Positions 6,941 through 13,619 of a stretch of DNA of 27,625 nt are shown piece after piece (the stretch's first letter is position 1; the number at the start of each line of letters is the position of its first letter). This stretch comes from JBGCDD01 sp045105075. Lineage in GTDB: Bacteria > Pseudomonadota > Alphaproteobacteria > Rhodobacterales > Rhodobacteraceae. The translations under genes and the position numbers were made by a program. Below the pieces are notes generated by a model that made no database searches, was not told the origin of the DNA, and worked only from the letters and a program-made list of their open reading frames with translations. The stretch spans positions 1-27,625 of the forward strand of contig JBGCDD010000235.1 in the NCBI GenBank assembly GCA_045105075.1. The letters are read 5' to 3'.

Positions 6941-8101
6941 ATGTCGCTTATGACCCATGATGCCATCCGCGAGATCGTGCGTGATCTGGCCGACCGGCAG
7001 TTGCGCCCCGAAGCCGCCGAAATTGACCGCACCGAGGCCTATCCGTTCCACCATGCCAAAGCGCTGGCCGATGCGGGGATCAATGGCATGTCGATGCCGG
7101 TTGAGATGGGCGGCCAAGGCGTGGGGTTTGAAGGCGTGTGCATCGCGGTGGAGGAGGCGGCCAAAGCGTGCGGCATTTCCGGGCGCATCGTGGTCGACAC
7201 CAACATGGGCGCGGTGCCGGCGATCATGGCCTATGGATCCGAGGCACAAAAACGCCTGACCGCGGATCATGTGTTAGCGGGCGACAAACCGGCGATCTGT
7301 TTTTCCGAACCCGGCGCCGGGTCGGATGCGATGAACATGAGCACGCGGGCCGACAAGCGCGGTAATGGCTATGTGTTGAACGGGGTCAAACATTGGATCA
7401 CGGGCGCTGGCATCACCAAGGTCTATCTGGTTCTGGCGCAGGTTTACGATGGTGATGATCACCTTGGCATCGGCTCGTTCCTGATCGAAGACGGTACCGA
7501 TGGGTTGCGCGTGGGCGAGCGACTCCGCGCGATGGGGCTGCGCGGCATTCCCGAGGGATTCCTGCATCTTGAGGACTGCGCAGTGCCGGCGGATGCGCTG
7601 TTGCTGCCGCCTGCGGGGCTGAAAAAGGGCTTTGGTCAGATCATGCGCGCCTATAATTCGCAGCGTATCGGCGCGGGAACTGTGACGCTGGGCATCGCGC
7701 AGGGGGCCTATGATCTGGCGTTGGACTATGTGCAAACGCGCGAACAGTTCCAGCGTCCGATTGCGGAATTTCAAGGCGTGCAGTGGATGTTGACCGACAT
7801 GGCGATTGGCCTGCGCGCGGCGCGGCTGATGCTGCATGACACGGCGCGCGGCTCTGATCCGTTTCCCGATATGGTCGCCTCGGCGCAGGCCAAGATTTTC
7901 ACCGCCGAGATGGCCGTGAAGGTCACCAACGATGCGCTGCAACTGTTTGGGGCGGCGGGGTACGGGCGTGATCTGCCGCTAGAGCGGATGGTGCGCGATG
8001 CGCGCATGTTCACCATTGGCGGCGGCACTACACAGATTTTGCGCAACATGGTTGCCAGCGGGATACTCGGGCAAAAACTTCCGCAAACCCGCGCGGGATA
8101 G
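6941..8101 (+). CDS. Acyl-CoA dehydrogenase-fold flavoprotein, possibly a non-dehydrogenating (desulfinase-like) member
   Basis: 386 residues, full length for a soluble FAD-dependent acyl-CoA dehydrogenase. Family signatures are clear: CFSEPGAGSDAMNMSTRA around 120-137, HWITGAG at 151-157, REQFQRPIAEFQGVQW in the C-terminal helical domain, and GAAGYGRDLPLERMVRDAR near the end. The usual catalytic glutamate is not seen at either standard place: the YEGT-type position reads IGGGTTQI, and the alternative helix position reads NSQR with Q241. R82 and Q241 resemble, as I recall, key residues of 3-sulfinopropionyl-CoA desulfinases. The fold assignment is firm; the reaction is not. AAAGGA lies before ATG at 6941. 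It is probably in an operon with the upstream cyclase-family gene. Confidence 0.9.
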   Translation: MSLMTHDAIREIVRDLADRQLRPEAAEIDRTEAYPFHHAKALADAGINGMSMPVEMGGQGVGFEGVCIAVEEAAKACGISGRIVVDTNMGAVPAIMAYGSEAQKRLTADHVLAGDKPAICFSEPGAGSDAMNMSTRADKRGNGYVLNGVKHWITGAGITKVYLVLAQVYDGDDHLGIGSFLIEDGTDGLRVGERLRAMGLRGIPEGFLHLEDCAVPADALLLPPAGLKKGFGQIMRAYNSQRIGAGTVTLGIAQGAYDLALDYVQTREQFQRPIAEFQGVQWMLTDMAIGLRAARLMLHDTARGSDPFPDMVASAQAKIFTAEMAVKVTNDALQLFGAAGYGRDLPLERMVRDARMFTIGGGTTQILRNMVASGILGQKLPQTRAG

Positions 8102-8152
8102 CCTGCAAATTGCGCGTTTGCCCGAAAAAGAACTAGATTTCGCGCGTGTGGA

Positions 8153-8199
8153 TTGCGAATAATTCTCAATAGCGTTGACTTTTTGAGAATGACTCTCAT
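8153..8199 (+). promoter_or_regulatory. Two Fur-family boxes overlapping the metal-transporter promoter
   Basis: Two 7-1-7-like palindromes: TTGCGAATAATTCTCAA (8153-8169, 7 of 8 pairs) and TTGAGAATGACTCTCAT (8183-8199, 6 of 8 pairs), centres 30 bp apart. Between and over them is a plausible promoter, with -35 TTGACT at 8175-8180 and -10 TATTCA at 8199-8204. This fits metal-dependent repression of the ABC operon by a Fur-superfamily regulator (Mur, Fur or Zur); which one cannot be told from the site alone. Confidence 0.65.
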
Positions 8200-8226
8200 A
8201 TTCATTAGAGAACAACGAGGGTCGAT

Positions 8227-9186
8227 ATGAAACTCACACGCCGTTTTTTGATGATTGCCGGTGCCGCATCGCTGGGACTGGCCGGGCCCGCGCAGGCCGA
8301 AACACCGCTGCAGGTTGTGGCGACGACAGGCATGATTGCCGATGCCGCGCGTCAGGTTGGCGGTGATCTGGTTGACGTGCGCGCGCTGATGGGCCCCGGG
8401 GTTGATCCGCACGCCTATCGTCAAACCCGCAGTGACATCGTGGCGATGACGCGCGCCGATCTGGTGCTGTGGCACGGGCTATATCTGGAAGCGCAGATGG
8501 AAGATTTCTTTGCGGATCTTGCGCGCAAACGTAATGTGGTGGCTGTGGCCGAGGGGCTGCCGCGCGAGCTGTTGCGTGGGCATGACGATTATTCCGACAA
8601 GTTTGACCCGCATGTGTGGATGACACCGGTTTTGTGGCAACAGGTCGTGGGCCGTGTTGAGGTTGCGCTAAGTGAGGCGCGCCCGGAATATGCCGATCAG
8701 TTTGCCGCCAACGCCACCGCGCATATCACAGAGCTGACGCGTCTGGCGCGTTACGCGAATGACACCTTGGCCAAAGTGCCGGGTTCGGCGCGTGTGCTGC
8801 TGAGCGCGCATGACGCGTTTGGGTATTTTGGCGATCAATACGGGTTCGAGGTGCTGGGCATTCAAGGCATTTCGACCGAGTCCGAGGCCGGGCTGAACCG
8901 CATTAAAACCTTGGTTGATCTGCTGGTCGAACGCGACATCCGCGCGGTCTTTGTGGAAAGTTCGGTATCTGATCGCAACATTCGCGCGCTGATCGAAGGG
9001 GCTGCGTCGCGCGGGCACGAGGTGCGGATCGGCGGCGAATTGTTCAGTGACGCGATGGGCCCGGATGGCAGCTATGAAGGCACCTATGTGGGCATGATCG
9101 ACCATAATGTGACGACCATTGCGAGCGCGCTTGGGGCCGATGTGCCGGCGCGTGGCATGGACGGCAAACTGTCGGCGGGAATTTGA
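8227..9186 (+). CDS. Metal ABC transporter periplasmic binding protein, TroA/ZnuA (cluster A-I) family
   Basis: Receptor for a divalent metal, 319 residues. The signal sequence (residues 1-24, TRRF near the start and cleavage after AQA) may be Tat-compatible. Likely metal ligands by family position are H62 (DPHAY), H129 (DPHVW), H195 (SAHDAFGYF) and D275 (LFSDAMG). A histidine rather than glutamate at the third position resembles TroA more than PsaA/SitA; TroA-type proteins bind Zn or Mn. There is no long His-rich loop of the ZnuA type; only a short HDDYSDKFDPH segment is present. ATG at 8227 follows a GAGGG site. First gene of a four-gene operon behind two Fur-family boxes. The exact metal remains open, with manganese or zinc most likely. 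Confidence 0.93.
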   Translation: MKLTRRFLMIAGAASLGLAGPAQAETPLQVVATTGMIADAARQVGGDLVDVRALMGPGVDPHAYRQTRSDIVAMTRADLVLWHGLYLEAQMEDFFADLARKRNVVAVAEGLPRELLRGHDDYSDKFDPHVWMTPVLWQQVVGRVEVALSEARPEYADQFAANATAHITELTRLARYANDTLAKVPGSARVLLSAHDAFGYFGDQYGFEVLGIQGISTESEAGLNRIKTLVDLLVERDIRAVFVESSVSDRNIRALIEGAASRGHEVRIGGELFSDAMGPDGSYEGTYVGMIDHNVTTIASALGADVPARGMDGKLSAGI

Positions 9187-9188
9187 AA

Positions 9189-9983
9189 ATGCTTGAACTT
9201 GCAACACAAGGCGGGCAGCGCCCGCAGAGCGACGCGATTGCCGACAGCCCGCTGGCGATCCGTGGTATGACCGTGTCTTATGGTGAAAAGCCGGCGATAT
9301 TCTCGGTGGATATGACGGTGCAGCCCGGCGCGATGACAGCGATCATTGGGCCCAACGGGGCGGGCAAGTCGACGCTGCTGAAGGCGGCGCTGGGGATCGT
9401 TAAACCTCTGTCAGGGCAGGTGCAGGTCTTTGGCCAACCCTTGGCCAAGCAACGCGCGCGCATCGCTTATGTGCCGCAACGCGCCAGCATCGATTGGGAT
9501 TTTCCGACCCGGGTGATCGACGTGGTTTTGATGGGTCTTTACCGCGAGCTGGGCCTGCTGGGTCGGGTGCGCAAACATCACCGCGCCCATGCGGTGGCGT
9601 GTCTTGGCCGTGTTGGCATGGCTGATTTTGCCCAACGCCAGATCGGACAACTGTCGGGCGGACAACAACAGCGGGTGTTTCTGGCCCGCGCGTTGGCGCA
9701 AAACGCTGATATGTATTTGCTGGACGAACCTTTTGCTGGTGTTGATGCGGCGACCGAAAAGGCGATCATCTCGGTGTTGAAATCGCTGCGCGCCGAAGGG
9801 CGCACGGTTGTGGTGGTGCATCACGATCTGGCCACGGTGAGCGACTATTTCGACAATGTGTTTTTGATCAACACCCGCAAGATCGCCGAAGGCCCAGTGG
9901 ACAAAGCGTTCACCGCCGAGACTTTGCAGGCCACTTACGGCGGTCGTCTGGCCACGGCGCAGGTCGACCAACTGGCTGTGTGA
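9189..9983 (+). CDS. Metal ABC transporter ATP-binding protein
   Basis: Cytoplasmic ATPase powering the metal importer, about 264 residues. All nucleotide-binding motifs are present: Walker A GPNGAGKST, Q-loop region VPQRASIDWDFP, signature LSGGQQQR, Walker B MYLLDEPFAGVD and the switch histidine in VVHHD. ATG at 9189 begins 2 bases after the binding-protein stop. The frame also contains a TTG at 9183 overlapping that stop, but ATG with GGCGGGA upstream is preferred. About 25 residues precede the usual ABC start, an unremarkable extension. The end overlaps the first permease gene by TGATG, so the operon is translationally coupled. Confidence 0.94.
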   Translation: MLELATQGGQRPQSDAIADSPLAIRGMTVSYGEKPAIFSVDMTVQPGAMTAIIGPNGAGKSTLLKAALGIVKPLSGQVQVFGQPLAKQRARIAYVPQRASIDWDFPTRVIDVVLMGLYRELGLLGRVRKHHRAHAVACLGRVGMADFAQRQIGQLSGGQQQRVFLARALAQNADMYLLDEPFAGVDAATEKAIISVLKSLRAEGRTVVVVHHDLATVSDYFDNVFLINTRKIAEGPVDKAFTAETLQATYGGRLATAQVDQLAV

Positions 9984-11188
9984 TGCTGGGTGATGCGCTG
10001 CTGTTGCAGCTGGGCTATAACGCCACTCTGGTGACGATTGGTGCTGCTTTGCTGGGCATCGCCGCGGGGTGCACCGGGACTTTTTTGTTTTTACGCAAGC
10101 GCGCGCTGGTCAGCGATGCGGTCAGCCATGCCACGCTGCCGGGGGTGTGTCTGGCGTTCATGCTGATGGTGGCGCTGGGCGGGGACGGGCGCAATCTGGT
10201 TGGGTTGCTGGCCGGATCGGCGCTGTCGGCCTGGTTTGGATTGCTGTGTCTGGGCTGGCTGGTGCGCCACACGCGCCTGGCCGAAGACGCCGCGATTGGA
10301 GCGGTTTTGTCGGTGTTTTTTGGCTTTGGCATCGTGTTGCTGACCGTGATCCAGACCATGGGCGCGGGTCGGCAGGCGGGCCTCGAGGGGTTCTTGCTGG
10401 GTTCCACCGCAGGCATGCTTTGGGCCGATGCGATGGTGATTGCTGTTGGCGGAGCGGTGACGCTGGGCCTGATTGTGCTGTTGCGCCGACCGATGACGTT
10501 GGTGGCGTTTGACCCCGAATATGCCAGTGCGCGTGGCCTGCCAGTGGCGCAGATCGATCTGATGATCATGGCACTGGTGATGGCGGTGACGGTTGTGGGG
10601 CTGAAGATCGTCGGGCTGATCCTGATTGTCGCGTTGTTGATCATTCCGCCGGTGACGGCGCGGTTCTGGAGCGAACAATCTGACCGGGTGGTGCTGGTTG
10701 CCGGGATTTTGGGCGGAATTGCGGGCTATGTCGGTGCGGCGGTGTCGGCCTCGGCGCCGAATTTGCCGACCGGTCCGATCATTGTGCTGGTCAGTTTTGC
10801 GTTCTTCGCGTTGTCGCTGTTGTTTGCGCCCGGGCGCGGGGTTTTGGCGGCTGTGGTGCGCCATTTGGGGTTTCAGCGTCGGGTGCATTTGCGTCAGGGG
10901 CTGCTGGCTTTGGCACAGGGACAGCCGATTTACGAACGTTTGACCTTGCGCCTGTTGCGCCGGGCTGGCTTGGCGCGCGCCGATGGTGTGGCCACTGAAC
11001 AGGGGCGCGCCCGTGCGGCGAAAGCCTTGCGCGATGAAAAGCGCTGGGAGGTGATCCGCGCCGATCAGGCCCACGAGGCTGCGGCGGCGCTGTATGATGG
11101 GTTGCGCGACATTGAAACCGTGTTGACGCCGGACCAGATTGTCGAAGTTGACCGGGTTATCGGCGGCCCGCAAGGGGTGCCGGCATGA
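9983..11188 (+). CDS. Metal ABC transporter permease (TroC-like) with soluble C-terminal tail
   Basis: Inner-membrane channel subunit, 401 residues. Residues 1 to about 288 hold the multi-helix ABC-3 permease core, including DAVSHATLPG, the LEGFLLGSTAGML segment, VGLKIVGLILIVALLIIPP and ARFWSEQ. The remaining ~110 residues (about 292-401) are hydrophilic and helical, with an HLRQGLLALAQG...LTLRLLRRAGL... pattern that resembles the winged-helix (DtxR/MntR-like) tail found on some TroC/MntC-type permeases. ATG at 9983 overlaps the ATPase stop (TGATG); GTG at 9980 is the alternative. The stop falls in the first copy of a 27-bp direct repeat. A second permease gene follows, giving the two-permease TroCD/SitCD layout. 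Confidence 0.92.
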   Translation: MLGDALLLQLGYNATLVTIGAALLGIAAGCTGTFLFLRKRALVSDAVSHATLPGVCLAFMLMVALGGDGRNLVGLLAGSALSAWFGLLCLGWLVRHTRLAEDAAIGAVLSVFFGFGIVLLTVIQTMGAGRQAGLEGFLLGSTAGMLWADAMVIAVGGAVTLGLIVLLRRPMTLVAFDPEYASARGLPVAQIDLMIMALVMAVTVVGLKIVGLILIVALLIIPPVTARFWSEQSDRVVLVAGILGGIAGYVGAAVSASAPNLPTGPIIVLVSFAFFALSLLFAPGRGVLAAVVRHLGFQRRVHLRQGLLALAQGQPIYERLTLRLLRRAGLARADGVATEQGRARAAKALRDEKRWEVIRADQAHEAAAALYDGLRDIETVLTPDQIVEVDRVIGGPQGVPA

Positions 11189-11222
11189 GCGTGTTCGGCC
11201 CGCAAGGGGTGCCGGCATGAGC
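11164..11222 (+). repeat. 27-bp tandem duplication with 32-bp period at the permease junction
   Basis: Positions 11164-11190 and 11196-11222 are identical over 27 bases (beginning CGGCCCGCAAGG and ending GGCATGAGC), separated by GTGTT. Each copy contains the end of a reading frame, an AAGGGG ribosome-binding site and an ATGA stop-start overlap. The arrangement looks like a recent local duplication of the gene junction. Confidence 0.93.
11185..11220 (+). other. Micro-ORF of 11 codons created by the junction duplication
   Basis: ATG at 11185 overlaps the first permease's stop and opens MSVFGPQGVPA before a TGA at 11218-11220 that overlaps the ATG of the second permease. The peptide's last seven residues (GPQGVPA) copy the first permease's C-terminus because the repeat re-enters the same frame. 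Both overlaps are ATGA, so ribosomes could be relayed through it. Whether it is translated is unknown. Confidence 0.4.
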
Positions 11223-12146
11223 GGGGCCGAATTTGTGCCGCTGTCGCTGCCGCCGCTTTTGATTGGTGTCTTTGCGGCAATTGCCTGTGCGTTGCCGGGC
11301 AATTTTCTGGTGCTGCGCCGACAGGCCCTGATTGGGGATGCCATCAGCCATGTGGTTTTGCCGGGCATTGTTGTGGCGTTTTTGCTGACCGGTGCGATTT
11401 CAGCCTGGCCGATGATGCTGGGGGCGGCGGGTGCTGCGCTGTTGGCGGTGGTGCTGATCGAGGCGATCCGCCGTTTGGGTCGGATCGAAGCGGGGGCGGC
11501 CATGGGGGTTGTGTTCACGGCGATGTTTGCAGGCGGGGTGCTGCTGTTGGAGCAATCCGACACCTCAAGCGTGCATCTGGATGTGGAACATGCGCTGTTT
11601 GGCAACCTGGAGAGCCTGATCTGGCTTGATGCCACCGGCTGGGCGTCGGTTCTGGACGTTGAAGCGTTGCGCGGCGTGCCGGTCGAATTGCCGCGCATGG
11701 CCTTGACGCTGCTTGCGGTCGGGGCGTTTGTCTGGTTGTTTTGGCGCCCTTTGAAACTGTCGACCTTTGACGAAGGGTTTGCGCGCACGGTGGGGGTGCG
11801 TACGGGCGCATTGGGTCTGGCGCTGGTGGTTGTTGCGGCCATCGCTGCTGTTGCGGCTTTTGATGCTGTGGGTTCGATCATTGTAATTGCGATGTTCATT
11901 TGCCCGCCGGCGGCGGCGCGGTTGATGACCAACCGGTTGGAGGTGCAGATCGCATGGAGCGTTGCTTTTGCCGTGGTGTCGGCCGTGCTGGGGTATGTTC
12001 TGGCGGGCTATGGTCCGCTGTGGCTGGGCGCGCGTGATGCGGTATCGGCGGCGGGGATGATTGCCACGGTGTCGGGTGTGATTCTGGCGTTGTGTGCGCG
12101 GTTTGGCCCCTGTCGCCATCGTGCAGGCGCCGCTGCAACTGGGTGA
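11217..12146 (+). CDS. Metal ABC transporter permease, second subunit (TroD-like)
   Basis: 309-residue ABC-3 family membrane permease lacking the long tail of its neighbour. Typical segments are visible: LPGNFLVLRRQALIGDAISHVVLPG at the start, the MGVVFTAMFAGGVLLL helix, VDVEHALFGNLESL-like loop, RPLKLSTFDEGFARTVGVRTG before the last helices, and DAVGSIIVIAMFICPPAAARL. ATG at 11217 follows AAGGGG and overlaps the micro-ORF stop; the longer frame back to 11139 overlaps the upstream gene and is rejected. With the partner permease it would form a heterodimeric channel. Last gene of the metal operon. Predicted metal is the same as for the binding protein. Confidence 0.92.
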   Translation: MSGAEFVPLSLPPLLIGVFAAIACALPGNFLVLRRQALIGDAISHVVLPGIVVAFLLTGAISAWPMMLGAAGAALLAVVLIEAIRRLGRIEAGAAMGVVFTAMFAGGVLLLEQSDTSSVHLDVEHALFGNLESLIWLDATGWASVLDVEALRGVPVELPRMALTLLAVGAFVWLFWRPLKLSTFDEGFARTVGVRTGALGLALVVVAAIAAVAAFDAVGSIIVIAMFICPPAAARLMTNRLEVQIAWSVAFAVVSAVLGYVLAGYGPLWLGARDAVSAAGMIATVSGVILALCARFGPCRHRAGAAATG

Positions 12147-12161
12147 TGGCCCCCTGTCGGG

Positions 12162-12187
12162 CGCCAGCCTCCGGCGGGGATATTTTT
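12162..12187 (+). terminator. Possible terminator after the metal transporter operon
   Basis: Short stem CGCC (12162-12165) / GGCG (12173-12176) with a 7-base loop, followed by GGGATATTTTT. The stem is weak, but the motif CCTCCGGCGGGGATATTTTT looks like an element I recall as recurrent between genes in Rhodobacteraceae. It sits 16 bp past the permease stop and before the aminotransferase gene. Confidence 0.4.
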
Positions 12188-12269
12188 GGCAAGAGGAAAA
12201 GCGTGGCTTGAACCGAGGGGCGTTTTCATGCCCAACTGCGCGGGACATTGTGGACCTCGGAGGCATGAT

Positions 12270-13619
12270 ATGAAAGACGACAATTTTCTGCGCGAAAACA
12301 ACGCCCGCCATCTGTGGCACCCGATGGGACATCCTGGTGTGGCGCAGGCCAACGCGCCGGCGATCATCACCAAGGCTCAAGGTGTCAAGATAACGGATAT
12401 CGATGGGCACGAGACGGTTGATGCGGTTGGCGGGCTGTGGTGCGTGAACCTGGGCTATTCCAATGACGTGGTGAAACAGGCGATTTCCGACCAGCTTTTT
12501 GAGCTGCCTTATTATTCGGCCTTCATGGGCACGACAAATCCGACGGCGATTGAGGCGTCTTATGCGGTGCGGGAGTTTTTTGCGGAAGATGGCATGGCGC
12601 GGGTGTTTTTCACCTCGGGCGGGTCGGATTCGGTTGAGACCTGTTTGCGACTGGCGCGCCAGTATCACCGGTTGCGCGGTGAGCCGACGCGGACCAAGTT
12701 TCTGAGCCTGAAGAAGGGCTATCACGGCACGCATTTTGGCGGTGCGTCGGTCAACGGCAACGAGCGGTTTCGCATTGCTTATGACCCGCTGTTGCCGGGC
12801 TGTTTCCATTTGCCGAGCCCCTATACCTATCGCAATCCGTTCAACGAGACGGACCCCGAAGTATTGGCGCAGAACATTGCGGCGGCCATGGAGGACGAGA
12901 TCCGGTTTCAGGGGCCGAAGTCGATCGCGGCCTTTATCATGGAGCCTATTCAGGGCGCGGGCGGTGTGATTGTGCCGGATGGCAGCTTTATGCGGTTGAT
13001 GCGCGAGATTTGCGACCGGCATGGGATTTTGATGATTTCCGACGAGGTGATCACCGGGTTTGGGCGGTCTGGCGATTGGTCGGGCGCGCGTCATTGGGGG
13101 GTTCAGCCCGATATGATGAGCGTGGCCAAGGGCATCACCTCGGCCTATTTCCCGGTGGGCGCGGCGTTGATGAGCGATAAGGTTGCCGAGGTGTTTGAAA
13201 GCTCGGACGAAGAGGGTGCCATTTACCACGGCTATACCTATTCGGCACATCCGGTTGGGGCGGCTGCGGTTGTGGCGTGTTTGTCCGAAACACTGCGGTT
13301 GGACACCAAGACCAATGCGGCGGCGCGCGGTGATCAATTGTACCAGGGCGCGCTGAAACTGGCCGAGAAATACGACATTATTGGCGATGTGCGCGGCGGG
13401 CACGGGTTGATGACGGGGATCGAATTGGTGTCGGACAAGGCGGCCAAAACCCCGATGGATATGGACACGATGAAGCGCATTCACACCGCGACTTATGCGT
13501 CGGGCACGATGGTGCGTCTGGGTGGGCCGAATATCCTGATGTCGCCGCCCTTGACCATCACCGAGGCCGAGGTCGACACCATTTTGTCAAGCATCGACAC
13601 CGGGTTGGCTGCGGCTTAG
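12270..13619 (+). CDS. Class III (omega-amino acid:pyruvate-type) PLP aminotransferase
   Basis: 449-residue PLP-dependent transaminase of class III, of the kind moving amino groups from omega-amino acids, amines or taurine-like donors to pyruvate or another keto acid. Seen: TSGGSDSVETCLRLARQYH (PLP phosphate region, 115-133), the YHG motif after KKG at 148-153, MEPIQGAGGV at 224-233, SDEVITGFGRSG with Asp258 contacting the pyridine nitrogen, and the Schiff-base Lys287 in SVAKGITSAYFPVG. ATG at 12270 has GGAGG six bases upstream; the longer frame from 12186 lacks family homology at its N-terminus. The donor cannot be assigned. Its stop overlaps the stop of the convergent helicase gene by 4 bp. 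Confidence 0.93.
   Translation: MKDDNFLRENNARHLWHPMGHPGVAQANAPAIITKAQGVKITDIDGHETVDAVGGLWCVNLGYSNDVVKQAISDQLFELPYYSAFMGTTNPTAIEASYAVREFFAEDGMARVFFTSGGSDSVETCLRLARQYHRLRGEPTRTKFLSLKKGYHGTHFGGASVNGNERFRIAYDPLLPGCFHLPSPYTYRNPFNETDPEVLAQNIAAAMEDEIRFQGPKSIAAFIMEPIQGAGGVIVPDGSFMRLMREICDRHGILMISDEVITGFGRSGDWSGARHWGVQPDMMSVAKGITSAYFPVGAALMSDKVAEVFESSDEEGAIYHGYTYSAHPVGAAAVVACLSETLRLDTKTNAAARGDQLYQGALKLAEKYDIIGDVRGGHGLMTGIELVSDKAAKTPMDMDTMKRIHTATYASGTMVRLGGPNILMSPPLTITEAEVDTILSSIDTGLAAA

Noticed and set aside
10091..11932. Very long open frame of over 600 codons on the minus strand opposite the metal permeases
   Set aside because: It is antisense to two clear permease genes in the same codon register, has a low-complexity composition (Q/R/H/A/P-rich) and no recognisable domain. 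Long antisense frames are expected in GC-rich DNA.
11565..13484. Open frame of 639 codons on the minus strand opposite the second permease and aminotransferase
   Set aside because: Arginine/histidine-rich shadow spanning two unrelated sense genes, with no domain or ribosome-binding site.
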